A stretch of DNA of 64,000 nucleotides from Elmis aenea (lineage: Eukaryota; Arthropoda; Insecta; Coleoptera; Elmidae), in the NCBI GenBank assembly GCA_947652605.1, contig OX393580.1, positions 13,102,159 through 13,166,158 on the forward strand, written 5' to 3'. This document shows, in pieces, positions 1 to 10,884 of the stretch; within the stretch, counting starts at the first letter, position 1, and each line of letters begins with the position of its first letter. The notes under the pieces are model-generated. The model had not been told where the DNA came from. It worked only from the letters and a program-made list of their open reading frames with translations, and ran no database searches. Position numbers and translations under genes: made by a program.

Positions 1-477
1 AAAAACAAAATAACGATGTCAATCGATTTTTTTTAACGAAAACGGGAACGATTAAAGTAACATGTACTAGTTTTGTCCATGAACGTCCAATTTTTATCTG
101 CAAAAAATACTTGACTGGATAAGGTTTATAGACAGAGCGAGAATACAAAACGCATGATTCGTGTGATATACGGTAGGGTTAGTTCTGTAGTCAACAAAAT
201 CTTACCCCGTGTTGACATTTGAAAGTTTTCAAAAGCCGATAGTGCCTTTACTTTGAAGTTTTTAAGGTAGAAATATAAATCTAATGCTAAAACTTTTCTA
301 TAGGTAGAGTAATTTATTTTGTTTAATTAATTCTAGTAATTAAGGAATTGATAGTTACAAAGTCAATGTATAGATATGTGTTTTGCAGATAAGTTTTTTA
401 TAAATTGACACCCATTTGCGCAGTAGTGGAGGCTAACGTGTCTATAATAATTTAATATTATTTTAGTTTTCAAGGAT
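1..477. other. A+T-rich DNA, no gene seen
   Basis: No reading frame of note. The first 60 bases contain AACGAAAACGGG-like words resembling the AATAACGGTTTCGG words near 7.7 kb, which may be a transposon end, but this is too weak to assign. Confidence 0.5.
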
Positions 478-809
478 TACCGTATATTTCCCGTTTATTG
501 ACCACAATTTTTGCAAAATTTCGCGTATAATACGCAAGTACAAAAAATACATCGTTTTTGATTTCGAAAATAAACTACCTTTGTCGAGTTTCTGTCAAAT
601 TTAAGTGTGAAAATGGAATGAAATTGAACGTGATTTAATTTATTTCTTGCGTACCTATTTCTGTTTGTTATTATTCTTTCAGTTTTTCAACAACTGTTTC
701 ATAACACAAAATGTTGAAAGTTATGGTGCCTATTATAAACAAATATCCACTTTACCAGATAGTTTTGGGCTAAATCAAGCTTGCGTATTATACGCCAGAT
801 TTTACTGTA
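478..809. repeat. short foldback repeat with GCGTATAATACGC boxes
   Basis: The left part carries GCGTATAATACGCAAG (from 523) and the right part carries its inverse CTTGCGTATTATACGC (from 780). The right end reads as an inverted TACAGTAAAATCTGG and the left end as TACCGTATATTTCCC. This is the layout of a small non-autonomous DNA element with inverted ends. No coding capacity is visible. The superfamily is not assigned; the TA at both ends would fit a TA-targeting element. Confidence 0.5.
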
Positions 810-985
810 AATATAAGCACTAATGTGATTCATTAAGAATATGTATCTTTGATAACATATGTTTCACTTTAAAATTTACATAGTTATTATAAAATTATAA
901 GAAATTCATCTTTCACATTTAACATTTAATAGTCCTAGTATATGATTATAGTATTATATTACTTTTAGTATAATAGAATAGCAAA

Positions 986-1993
986 TACAATGGAAGTCGC
1001 TTATAACGCGAGTCGGATACAACCTTGCAAATCCGCGTTATACAGGGTGAGGCATCACTTATGACACTCCCACTTATTTAGTTATTGGAAAGATTTATCA
1101 AAAAAAGTTTCAAATAAAAGTTGTTTGTTACAATATTTCCCAAAATATTGTCATGTCAATTATTTGTTTTCTTTTGTTTTTTTTAGGAGTTACGGCACCA
1201 TATTTGTTTTTTTTTAATTGCACCATACATATTTTTTTATACGATTTGAGAGACATTTTTTTTCTCTTTTCAACGCACTAAAACTTTTATACTATTACAT
1301 AACAAATATTTTAAGAAAATCGCAAAAGAACAATTTTGTTTTAAAAGCGTACGGTATTAACTAATTTACATTAGTAGGCGTTGAAAATTATACAGAACGG
1401 TAAAAAATGTATTACAGTAGTTTTGCGTTAACCGTTGTAACCTTATTAACTTCTTTCAAAATCTTTTGCAATTTGGTATCATTTTCAAAGCTTTAAATAA
1501 GTAAGTAAATTAATTAATACCGTACGCTTTTAGAACAAAAATGTTCTTTTGCGATTTTCTTAAAAATTTTGTTATGTAAGGGTATAAAAGTTTTAGTGCG
1601 TTGAAAAGAGAAAGAAAATGTCTTTCAAACCGTATAAAAAAATATGTATGGTGCCATTAAAAAAAAATAAATATGGTGCCGTAACTCCTAAAAAACAAAA
1701 GAAAACAAATAATTGACATGACAATATTTTGAGAAATACTATATCCAACAACTTTTATTTAAAACTTTTTTTGATAATTCTTTCCAATAACAAAATAAGT
1801 GGGGGTGTCATAAGTGATGCCTCACCCTGTATGATAACCGCGGTATAACCGAATTGTTAAAAATTTTATTTTTTTATTTAAAAAACTCAGTATTTTTACA
1901 TTTTCTTCATTATTTAGTAAACATACGAAAATAAACTCTGTTCACCAATATAAAATACACTTGGGAACGAAAAAAAAATCGGCTTTCACTGTA
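986..1993. mobile_element. Tigger/pogo-like MITE, split by a nested foldback
   Basis: The left end TACAATGGAAGTCGCTTATA and the inverted right end TACAGTGAAAGCCGATTT agree in most of the first 14 positions. They resemble the CAGTGGAACCTCG...TATAACG ends known for Tigger/pogo elements, which duplicate TA. TATAACGCG-type words recur just inside both ends. Removing the foldback at 1041-1831 leaves an element of about 220 bp, a normal MITE size. The assignment rests on end similarity only. Confidence 0.45.
1041..1831. repeat. foldback element, TACAGGGTGAGGCATCACTT ends
   Basis: Near-palindrome of about 790 bp. It begins TACAGGGTGAGGCATCACTT and ends with the inverse; the arms of roughly 320-340 bp stay alignable to about 1375 and 1515, leaving a spacer near 100 bp. 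The interior has no credible gene. The only target duplication consistent with the ends is TA. It lies inside the Tigger-like element, so it inserted later. Confidence 0.8.
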
Positions 1994-2154
1994 GTGAAGT
2001 ATGCTATACTCTTTTTTGATGAATGAAAGGAGTCGGGAGTTGGTCGGTTTAAAAAATACCGTTTCAGGAGTCGAGAGTCGGTTATTTTTTTGCCGACTCG
2101 CTACACACTACAGCTACACAGTAGAAATTCAATTTATTGGAGATTTCCAAAGAA

Positions 2155-2405
2155 CAGGGGTGGGCAATTAATTTCTGCCGGATGAAAATTAAATAGAATG
2201 TAGCGGGCCAGATTAAATTTAGATGTTAGGGGTGTTAAAAATCTTTTGTCGAGCCCCAAAATTTTTTAGAACCTGAAAAAATCTGAAAATAACTTTTTGT
2301 TTTTCTAACTCATTGAAATTCGAAAAAAACATTTAATGCAGAAGGTCAGATTTGATACTGACGTGAACCGCGTCCGGCCTGTGGGTCGGTATTTTCTAAC
2401 CCCTA
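2155..2405. mobile_element. probable hAT-type MITE
   Basis: The left end reads CAGGGGTGGGCAATTAA followed by a GCCGGATG word. The right end, inverted, reads TAGGGGTTAGAAAATACCG followed by CCCACAGGCCGG. This pattern of CAGGGGT ends and subterminal GGGCCGG words is typical of hAT MITEs. No 8-bp target duplication is visible, so the ends may be worn. Confidence 0.4.
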
Positions 2406-3285
2406 CAATAGCGTTTTAAGTGGTGCACCCCCTTATACACACAAAAATCAAAGGTTTTTGATATAACAACTGATTGTTTTTGGTTTAAAACATGTAATTT
2501 GTTATTATACGGGTTTTTAGTAACATATAAAAACTATTTTGTAGAAAATGCATTGAAATTATTAAAGAGGGTATCATCTTCCAGAAATTTCAAAAATTTT
2601 GAACATCGCATTCGCCATTACACAAGGCATTAAGTCTTAATATTATCATTAACAACTTTATAAAACAAGCAATTAACAAAAGTTGTTTTGTGGTATAAAC
2701 AGCAATAACTTATTTATTAGTGCAGATACGAATCTCTCACCTTATTTATTAAGTTCAGGCCATGAGATTTCTTCAAACAAGTATTTGAAATGATTGATAA
2801 CTGCTTTTCGATTCTTACCTGAAACAAAAAAAAAACAAAATTAATAATCTGTAATACTATCTAGTAATGTGATATAATGTTAACTGTAAAATCAGTCAAT
2901 TACCACATTTCACAAAGTCGTAACTTTATATAGTAGTTCATATCACAACTCCGATAAGAATATAATAGTTATTGGTGGCGTGGTTTACTATTATCCGAGT
3001 GGTTCCTGCAAATAGCTGGAGTTTCCTGTTTACGTGCAACACGAGTCAATTTAAAAGATTAGCAACATGTGTATTTCAATATACGACTCTGCGAAAATCT
3101 ATAATTGGCCAAAAATTTATTCGAAAACAGTTTTGAAATTATTTACGATATGTTTTTGAATTTTAAACGAGAAATCACTTGTCTTATTTCTTAAAATAAT
3201 TTCCCTTTAAAGAAAATCTATACCAGCTGCGAGACTTCGTCTCATAATTGGTAAAATCTTTTCAAATTTAAAACAAAAAAAAACT
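2406..3285. other. no gene seen upstream of the LINE
   Basis: No open frame over 60 codons. In particular there is no ORF1 (gag-like, zinc-knuckle) frame, which a full-length Jockey element would carry here, so the LINE that follows is 5'-truncated. Confidence 0.6.
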
Positions 3286-5964
3286 TTATTAAATATAAAG
3301 GTTTGGAATGCCAATGGCATATGTCAACACACACAAGAAATCAAATCATTCCTACAAATACACGATATCGACATACTTTTAGTGTCAGAAACACATTTCA
3401 CAAGTAAAAGCTACTTTAAAATATCAAAGTATAGTACCTACCATACAAAACATCCTGACGGTAAGGCTCATGGCGGTACAGCAATCATTATTAGAAATAC
3501 TATCAAGCACTATGAAAAAGAAAAATATGAACATGATTACTTACAAGCTACTAGCATCGCACTGGAGGACAAATTAGGACACATGACGATTTCAGCAGTG
3601 TATTGCCCGCCCAAACACTCAAACAAAAGAGAAAATTATGATCACTTCTTCAAGACTCTTGGAAATAAATTCATCGCTGGTGGCGATTATAACGCCAAGC
3701 ACCCACAGTGGGGGTCAAGACTTACAACATCCAAAGGAAGAGAGCTCTTTGCCGTAATGAGAGCAAATAATCTTGATCAGCTATCAACCGGAGAGCCTAC
3801 GTATTGGCCAGCTGATAGAAAAAAGATGCCAGATGTACTCGATTTTTGCGTCTCGAAGGGTATTAACAAAAAACAAATTAAACTAGAATCGTGTCTAGAC
3901 TTATCATCCGATCATTCACCAATTCTCATTACCATGTATTCGAACATCCTAAAAAAGCAAAAACAGCCTACACTATACAGCAGGAAGACAAATTGGGATA
4001 TGTTTAGGGAAAGTCTCGACGAGTTGATCTCATTAAGTGTACCCCTGCAGACAGAGAGAGAACTAGATAATGCAGTTGAACATCTCACAAAGGCAATCCA
4101 AAATGCAGCTTGGAAGGCGACTCCGGATCAAAGGACAACACAAATAAAGGAAGATTGTCCAGTAATAGTTAAACAAATGATAGCCGAAAAGCGAAAACTC
4201 CGCAAACGGTGGCAGAGAACCAGAACAATGGAAGACAAAAATAAATTTAACAAGTCAATTAAAAAATTAAAAAAGTTGCTACTTGACCTTAAAAATCAAT
4301 CAATACAGGAATACCTTGGAAACCTCACAGCTACAGAAGCTAATGACTACTCATTGTGGAAGGCCACTAAAAAAATTAAGCGCCCGCAACTAACAATCCC
4401 ACCTATTAAAAATACAAATGGAAAATGGGCCAAAAACAGCACAGAAAAAGCGACAGTATTTGCACAATACCTTGCAGATGTCTTTAAGCCATTGCCATCA
4501 ACCTTAACAGAAGAAGAAGAAAATGACATATTAAATTTTCTGGAGACACCCTTTCAGATGGACAGGCCCATTAAAAAATTTAAAAAGAGTGAAATAAAAA
4601 AAACAATATCCAAAGACATTAACATTAAAAAAGCTCCAGGATTTGACTTAATAACCGGAAAAGTGCTAAAAGAAGCCACAGATAAATGCCTAAAATGTAT
4701 TACACAAATCTTTAATGCAGTTCTCAGGATAGGATACTTCCCAAATCAATGGAAAGTGGCCCAGATTATTCTCTTGCCTAAACCAGGGAAACCGTTACAC
4801 GAAGTGACATCTTACAGACCTATCAGTCTACTACCAATTTTATCCAAGGTCTTCGAAAAACTTTTTCTAACACGTCTCAAACCATTGCTAAGAGAACTCA
4901 TCCCAAATCACCAATTCGGTTTCAGGAATCAGCACGCTACGGTTGAACAAGTACACAGAGTGGTCAAAAAGATAAACAATGATCTGGAAGGCAAAAGATA
5001 TTGCTCTGCTGCCTTCCTAGACATTAGTCAGGCTTTTGACAGGGTATGGCATGACGGATTGCGCTACAAACTAAAAAAGAACATTCCATGCCATTTTTAC
5101 CAAATCTTAAATTCCTACCTCAAAAATAGGCACTTCTTAGTTAAACACCAAGACGAATATACTGATTTGTACCCTATCAACTCCGGCGTACCACAAGGTA
5201 GTGTGTTGGGACCAACGCTATACTTAATATATACTGCTGATCTGCCAACCACTCGTCTAACTACAGTGGCCACGTTTGCGGATGACACAGCTATCTTGGC
5301 ATCCCATGTGGATCCTATCACTGCCTCTAAAAATCTACAACATCACTTAAACAAAATACAGTCCTGGTTGAAAAAATGGCGAGTTAAGGCAAACGAAACT
5401 AAATCAACACATGTCACATTTACTCTTAGGAGAGAGACCTGCCCGACAGTAACACTAAATGATCGTCAACTTCCTCAGGCATGCGAAGCCAAATACCTGG
5501 GTATGCACATTGACAGGAGACTGACATGGCGCAAACACATATGGGCCAAGAGGAAGCAGCTTGGCATCAAACTTTACCAACTCAACTGGATGATAGGACG
5601 AAAATCACAATTGTCTATAGAAAGCAAGCTCCTCATATACAAAGTCATATTGAAACCTATTTGGACCTATGGCATCCAGCTATGGGGAAGTGCTAGTACG
5701 TCAAATATTGAAATCATCCAAAGATTCCAAAATAAAGCTTTACGAATCATTGCTGATGCCCCCAGGTATGTACCAAATTTCGTAATACAACGCGACCTTC
5801 AATTAAACTCAGTGCATGAAGAAATCAAAAACCTTTACCTTAAATATCAAAACAGAATTGAAGTGCATCCAAATAAACTAGCAAGAAATTTAATAGTGAG
5901 TGCCGGTGAAGTGCGGCGACTCAAAAGATATAGACCGGCAGATCTCCCTACAAGGTTTACTTGA
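3286..5964 (+). CDS. Jockey-type LINE ORF2: endonuclease and reverse transcriptase
   Basis: ORF2 polyprotein of a non-LTR retrotransposon; it nicks target DNA and primes cDNA synthesis there. The frame is open from 3211 with no upstream ATG; similarity begins near 3292 with VWNANG, the usual start of the apurinic-type endonuclease. Further endonuclease motifs are SETHF, GGTAII, YCPPK, GGDYNAKHPQWGSR and SSDHSPI, the last holding the catalytic DH pair. The reverse transcriptase shows WKVAQIILLPKPGKP, YRPISLLPILSKVFEKL, HQFGFR, FLDISQAFDRVWHDGL, GVPQGSVLGP and the catalytic FADD (about 5274-5285). The C-terminal tail with TYGIQLWG and a QNKALRII motif is typical of the Jockey clade. There is no stop or frameshift in about 890 codons, which suggests recent insertion. 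The first codons of ORF2 and all of ORF1 are missing. Confidence 0.93.
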   Translation, partial: LLNIKVWNANGICQHTQEIKSFLQIHDIDILLVSETHFTSKSYFKISKYSTYHTKHPDGKAHGGTAIIIRNTIKHYEKEKYEHDYLQATSIALEDKLGHMTISAVYCPPKHSNKRENYDHFFKTLGNKFIAGGDYNAKHPQWGSRLTTSKGRELFAVMRANNLDQLSTGEPTYWPADRKKMPDVLDFCVSKGINKKQIKLESCLDLSSDHSPILITMYSNILKKQKQPTLYSRKTNWDMFRESLDELISLSVPLQTERELDNAVEHLTKAIQNAAWKATPDQRTTQIKEDCPVIVKQMIAEKRKLRKRWQRTRTMEDKNKFNKSIKKLKKLLLDLKNQSIQEYLGNLTATEANDYSLWKATKKIKRPQLTIPPIKNTNGKWAKNSTEKATVFAQYLADVFKPLPSTLTEEEENDILNFLETPFQMDRPIKKFKKSEIKKTISKDINIKKAPGFDLITGKVLKEATDKCLKCITQIFNAVLRIGYFPNQWKVAQIILLPKPGKPLHEVTSYRPISLLPILSKVFEKLFLTRLKPLLRELIPNHQFGFRNQHATVEQVHRVVKKINNDLEGKRYCSAAFLDISQAFDRVWHDGLRYKLKKNIPCHFYQILNSYLKNRHFLVKHQDEYTDLYPINSGVPQGSVLGPTLYLIYTADLPTTRLTTVATFADDTAILASHVDPITASKNLQHHLNKIQSWLKKWRVKANETKSTHVTFTLRRETCPTVTLNDRQLPQACEAKYLGMHIDRRLTWRKHIWAKRKQLGIKLYQLNWMIGRKSQLSIESKLLIYKVILKPIWTYGIQLWGSASTSNIEIIQRFQNKALRIIADAPRYVPNFVIQRDLQLNSVHEEIKNLYLKYQNRIEVHPNKLARNLIVSAGEVRRLKRYRPADLPTRFT

Positions 5965-6166
5965 AACGAACTCACTGTACAGTTTTATGTTCTATTTTTA
6001 AAAAATTTTAGCTTAGCGTAAAGAGAATACTCAATGGAGAATTCTCTACATGACATTTTTCTTTTCTTTTCACCTACATTTCACCTGTTAAAAACATTTA
6101 CTTATTGTTCAGTTAAGAACAGATTGTAAAGTACTTGAAATTATTAAAAAAAAAAAAAAAAAAAAA
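3286..6166 (+). mobile_element. 5'-truncated Jockey-clade LINE with poly(A) tail
   Basis: ORF2 is followed by a 3' untranslated stretch of about 180 bp and a run of about 21 A (6146-6166). ATATAAAGGT occurs just after the tail (6172-6181) and again at 3293-3302, a candidate 10-bp target duplication. If real, the element starts at 3303. Against this, the bases just upstream of 3303 still read as plausible ORF2 codons (NIKV before WNANG), so the match may be chance. Confidence 0.8.
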
Positions 6167-6778
6167 TATATATATAAAGGTAGTTCAAAACAACATTGCA
6201 TCAGCAATGAACAATACCATTTAAGAGGTGTTACATATTGTGACCTATTTCAAAGCGGATCACTCCTATAAAAAGTTTGTTTATGGTCCGATTTTCATAA
6301 ACTTTTTTTAAGGGGGAACTAAAGGCACGCAATAAAACAGCTTTCGTAGTTCAAGTTTTTCTCTCACACTAATTATCCAAAGTACTTAAAAATTTGTAAG
6401 TAAAAAGATTTTTGGTTCGAGAATGGCGGTACAGGCTCGATTTTTAAAAAAGTTAATACTGTTAAGCATAAAAAAATATTAAAAACTGGCTAAAAATTGA
6501 CGTCTGTTTACACCATCAATATTTGTAAACTATTGGCTAAAATTAAAATATCGTCCTGTACCGCCGTTAAGGAACATGTTTTTAATAATTGTTGTTAATT
6601 TGAAATAAATTTATTCACAATCTTTTTCTAAAAACTTGAACTAAGAAACCCATTTTTTAAGGAAATTTCACTTGTACTTTCCGAAGCGAAGGCGCTGCAA
6701 TACCCCACCATTTTATCGCCGTATGTCTGTTCTACAACATATATCTACAACACAAAAAATGACAGGAAAATCTAAACG

Positions 6779-7672
6779 TCAATTTATTCTTATAGAATCT
6801 ATACCATCTCTTAAAATCGAAGAGAAAATGTCGGCTCCCAATAACATGTCTATTTTACGTGGCGTTCCAAATTGTGGGTCTGCCAACTTAAGGTTTGTGG
6901 TATGTGTCCAATTTTCCGAATTAGTTGTGGACGGCATTTCCGTACATACATGCGGCAAAATCATGAAGTCGACATTAAATTTAGGTTCCTCTTTGTCTTT
7001 AGGTTTAAGAATACATGTGGTAAAACTGGTAGATTCGCACGAAAAGGTACGATTCAAGCCATGGATGGGAATATTTACTGAGGCTCGGGACAGCCCTAAT
7101 TTCTTAACGCAACTATCAGTACCTAATAAAATTTGTCTGACTGGCACTATCTAATAATACACGAAGCGTTTGATAATTTCCCCAACAGTCTAACACATCA
7201 ACTAAGGCTGTCGATAACAAAACAGTGTTTCGAGATGAAGAGGTGTCGTTAAGCTATTGACTTGATTCAAAAGTAAGTTTGGAGTTTCATCCAAAGGTGA
7301 ATGAGTAATTTCCGATTCTTTACTCGTAGATACGTGCTCGGATGAAGACCATTTGATTTTGTTTTCAAAGTGAAATAAGGTATGATGCCTGCTATAGCAA
7401 ATACGACAATTTAAAGTTGAGTTACAATCCTTCATTTTATGAAACGAGCTCAAACAATAAATACAAAGGTTTTTGCCTTTAATGAATAGAAATTTATCAT
7501 TTGTGGTTTTTTCAAGAAAATTCGAACATCTATGAAGTGCGTGTGGCGACCGACAACAAAGACAACTAATATTATTTGCGTTTGCTACAAAAGAAGCGGT
7601 TGAATTTAAAATTCGATTAGACCAACTGGTTCGATTAGGCGATAATACGACATGATTTGTTCGACTTTTCTC
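6779..7672 (-). pseudogene. Pao/BEL retrotransposon relic: gag zinc knuckles to protease
   Basis: Read on the minus strand from about 7672, the sequence gives a serine/asparagine-rich stretch, then CLCCRSPHALHRC, then CIYCLSSFHKMKDC and CRICYSRHHTLFHF. These are the paired cysteine/histidine knuckles that precede the protease in Pao/BEL polyproteins. Next come VLLSTALVDV and VLLDSASQTNFI, which is the aspartic protease active site with DSAS in place of the usual DSGS, then KKLGLSR and finally FGTPRKIDMLLGADIFSSIL. At least two frameshifts (near 7210-7230 and 7120-7135) separate these blocks, and stops occur. Reverse transcriptase, RNase H and integrase are absent, as are LTRs. It is a dead internal fragment. 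The plus-strand frame over 6672-7154 is its shadow. Confidence 0.85.
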
Positions 7673-8230
7673 CGTTTTTTTGCCATTAAAAATAACGGTT
7701 TCGGTTTCTGTTAAAAATTACTTTTACGGACAAAAAATAACGGTTACCGGTTTTTTTAATAACGAAAAAAATAGTTTATGGCATCTGTCTTCCAGGGCAT
7801 GTATTCTGTGTTTTATGTTATTTAGTGTTATCGAATTGTTTTAAATAACTGATAAACCGCCCTAGTACTAATATAATAAAAATATGTAAATATGTAAATA
7901 TATCTTTTTCTATATATTTCTTCTTTTTATGATAGGAAATATGAAATAATTAAAACTATTTATACTTTGAATTTATTTTGATTATTACAGTAAAAAAACT
8001 TTAACTTTGTAATATTTAATTTTTCTAAAAGTAATACTTACTATAAAATTTACGCCTTTAGCTGCTAAGATCTAATAGGCTGCTAGGAAAACGCTTTCAG
8101 GGTTAAAAATAAACAATGATAGACTGCTAAGATAAAGAGTGATGAACGAATATATGGCGGGGAAATATGGAGGGGAAAATTAGTTTTGCTATGTTGTTTT
8201 CTGCTAGTGTACTAGAAAGAGATGTAAATA
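7673..8230. other. no gene; AATAACGGTT-type repeated words
   Basis: Between 7685 and 7770 the words AAAATAACGGTTTCGGTTT and AAAATAACGGTTACCGGTTTT recur. This may be a worn transposon end, but no partner end is seen. The remainder is plain A+T-rich DNA. Confidence 0.35.
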
Positions 8231-8283
8231 TGACATTACGTGTATTATTACTTCTGCACTTCGACTAAAATTTAGTTCCCCCT

Positions 8284-8438
8284 TAAAGATAAATCATCAA
8301 AAACTGTACTTAGGCACCCTATTCAAAAATTCAGTTTACACTCACAAAGCCTACTATGATTTTCTTTAAATGTCAAAATTGGAAAAATTTGTGTGTCAAA
8401 TAGGGTGCCAAAGTACAATTTTTGAAGCTTTATCGTTT
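8284..8438. repeat. small foldback inserted in the right arm of the 6.2-8.5 kb foldback
   Basis: AAAGATAAATCATC...GTACTTAGGCACCCTATT near the left end is the inverse of AATAGGGTGCCAAAGTAC...GCTTTATCGTTT at the right end. The matching arm at 6300-6322 lacks this block, so it is an insertion of about 155 bp, with TTTAA or similar at both edges. Confidence 0.6.
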
Positions 8439-8514
8439 AAAAAAAAGTTCATTAAAATAGGACCATAAATAAACTTTTTGTAGGGGTGATACGCTTTGAA
8501 ATGGGTCACACTGT

Positions 8515-9022
8515 AGATACGGTTCGTTCTTGATACGTTGTTTCTCAATATTTTAAATACTTTAGTAGCGATATTAGACAAATACATGGAAAACAGTTTA
8601 ATTTCAACCTGATCACTCTATTCTATGATTTTCAAATGATTGAAAAAACTATCGTCAAAAGACTTTTAAAACAAAAATATTATGATTACAGAATTTTTAT
8701 ACTTCAAGTTGTATAATAAAGATTGACAAGCATTTATACAAATCCTATTCATATTGATTTGAACAAGAATACAACAAAAAAACGTTTATGTTTGGAAATG
8801 GCTGCGTGTTTGTTGGCAATCAAGTACAGATTAAATACAGCGATTAAATAGAACTACTGATTTAAATAGCAATTGTATTTGGGTGGAACGCACAAAAACA
8901 AAAAAGCAACACGCGAAAATCAAATACTATAAAATTATAAGTAATAGCGAGATAAAAACGATGTTCTAGTAATTTTTAGTTGTATCAAACTTTTTGAAAG
9001 TAAACGATCTAAATTAAATCAA
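8515..9022. other. no feature seen
   Basis: A+T-rich DNA without a credible frame or repeat end. Confidence 0.5.
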
Positions 9023-9232
9023 GTTGATGAGGTGTCTGAAGAGACGAAACGTTGTTGAAAATTTTATGTTATCTCAAAATATAAAGCGTAAGAAGTTGCC
9101 ATGGAGAAGTGCTTCCAGATTGTTGATATCTTAAAATATGTGGGAAACAGGGCAAAAAACGATAATCATTTTTTCAGTTTTTCTTGAATAACTTGATTTA
9201 AGACAGCTATGAAATTTTCTTTGTAGATTTTC
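9023..9232 (+). repeat. dispersed repeat, copy 1 (partner at 20.15 kb)
   Basis: About 210 bp align in the same orientation with 20149-20362, including CTGAAGAGACGAAACGTTGT, GTAAGAAGTTGCCATGGAGA and CAGTTTTTCTTGAATAACTT. This copy stands alone; the other lies inside one arm of a foldback, so this is probably a relic of the same family. Confidence 0.75.
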
Positions 9233-9914
9233 AAATAAAGCGAAATACTTAGTATAGGTATTCAGGAAATTTCAGTTGAGTTTTATTTGTACAATATTTT
9301 TATATTTAAAAAACATCACCAACTGAAACATTATGTAATGAATTAAATATCGAATTTAACATTTTGTAAGTTAAATTCAATTAGCTATGATTAACAAATA
9401 CCAAACAATTTTTGAAAAAACAATTTAATCGGGATGTATATTTCTACAACAACGCCATCCTTTTAGCACAATTATACAAATCAAAACAATAGTTAATTTA
9501 GAAATTAAGTTTTATGCTGAAAAATTACAAATTAACTCAAAAATATTTAAGTTACAGGCAGCTAATGAGCAAAAAACAAAAACAATGACAACAGGTGATA
9601 ATACATTTAACAAAACTTTAATCTTTAAAAACACAAGTTGTACTTGTACAAAACAGTTAAAAGGAACAAAAATAATTATTGACCCTACTATTATACCAAC
9701 ATGATCTAAACAAATATTAAATCTATTGTTGCAATTAAAATAGCCCGGACTATCATTATTATACAATTATGACGTAAGAACCGCTAATTTGGTCGACTAT
9801 TAGGATGCATTTCTGTGAAAAATGTGTTTTTAATACAAGTACTTTAGACTAATAACTTTTTAAAAGAGGCAAAAACTGATGTGAATAAGCTAAGGTTACA
9901 GTTATGTGGGAACA
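9233..9914. other. no feature seen
   Basis: A+T-rich. The 84-codon minus frame at 9512-9766 is hydrophobic, with no family resemblance or support. Confidence 0.4.
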
Positions 9915-10453
9915 TACAGGATGTTTCTGAACGATGTAGCATAATTTCTACTGGTGAATCTACATTGAAAAATAGGACAATTTAGCCCATCATGCCTTGT
10001 AGAGAAAGTTGCATTGTTGCTAAGTTAAAAATCTCATAGTTATATTTTAATAAAATCGAGTTTTTCTCCAAAACGATGGTTCCTATCAAAAAACTTTAAG
10101 TTACTAAAAATGTATATTTTAGACCTACCTATCCGACTGTTACAATAAAAAATTGAAATTACGATCGACAACAAAAAACAGTAGGTCTTTCTCTGCTATT
10201 ATCGATTTCATTCAAACTTATGCATAAGAACACGCTTGCCTATTGTACCTAGAATACGTGCCAAATATAAATGTTGTAGGTCAAATCGTTCTTGATTTAT
10301 CAATAAAACAACAATATTTCATCTCCTCTTCATGGGGCTGTAGCTTAGCAACGATGCAATTTTCTATATAAGGCATGTTGGGCTAAATCGTCCTATTTTT
10401 CAATGTAAATTCACCAGTAGAAATTATACTACATCGTTCAGAAACACCCTGCA
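9915..10453. repeat. foldback element, TACAGGATGTTTCTGAACG ends
   Basis: The left end TACAGGATGTTTCTGAACGA and inverted right end TGCAGGGTGTTTCTGAACGA begin arms that stay alignable for about 130 bp (for example TTTAGCCCATCATGCC against GGCATGTTGGGCTAAA). It belongs to the TACAGGGTG class. No gene inside. Confidence 0.75.
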
Positions 10454-10884
10454 TATTAATGGTTTTACATGATCACTGTTTTCCCACAGTACGGCAAAAA
10501 ACTGATGTATTCTAAACTGAAGAAAGCACAGTGACTGATAATACGCCCAATAATATCAATATTTGAAATGAAAAGTCTAAATAAATGTTTTATTACTAAA
10601 ATTTACAACGGAAGTTGATTGGAAGAATTAAATAATTAAAACGTATTTTTTACTATAACCAATAAGCTTTAACCATTGGCCTGTTTCACTTAAAAAAAAA
10701 AGTCACACCTTACTTAAAAAGTTGTTTTATGCGTCTTTACAGACAGTATATTACAGTATTTAACGCCGAAGGTACGAGCAAATAATAAACGATTAACTTG
10801 GAACATTATGATACTGTTCTATCAATTTTATGTCATACTTGTACAACTTAACAGAAAATATGTGACTGTAAAACACCAATATCT
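10454..10884. other. no feature seen
   Basis: A+T-rich DNA without a supported frame. Confidence 0.4.

Larger units (their letters stand above)
6232..8514. repeat. large foldback enclosing a Pao/BEL relic
   Basis: The left arm from 6239 (TGTGACCTATTTCAAAGCG) matches the inverse of the right arm ending near 8512 (TGTGACCCATTTCAAAGCG). The match runs about 70 bp and then resumes as AAGGGGGAACTAAA (6309-6322), the inverse of which lies at 8272-8285. The right arm is broken by a second, smaller foldback at about 8284-8438. A further imperfect foldback occupies about 6305-6665, with GGCGGTACAGG and CCTGTACCGCC near its centre. Confidence 0.65.

Noticed and set aside
6672..7154. 160-codon plus frame
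   Set aside because: It is antisense to the Pao/BEL protease segment, which is clearly read on the minus strand.
9512..9766. 84-codon hydrophobic minus frame as a membrane protein
   Set aside because: Runs of F, I, V and L follow from T-rich codons on this strand; no start context, partner or motif.
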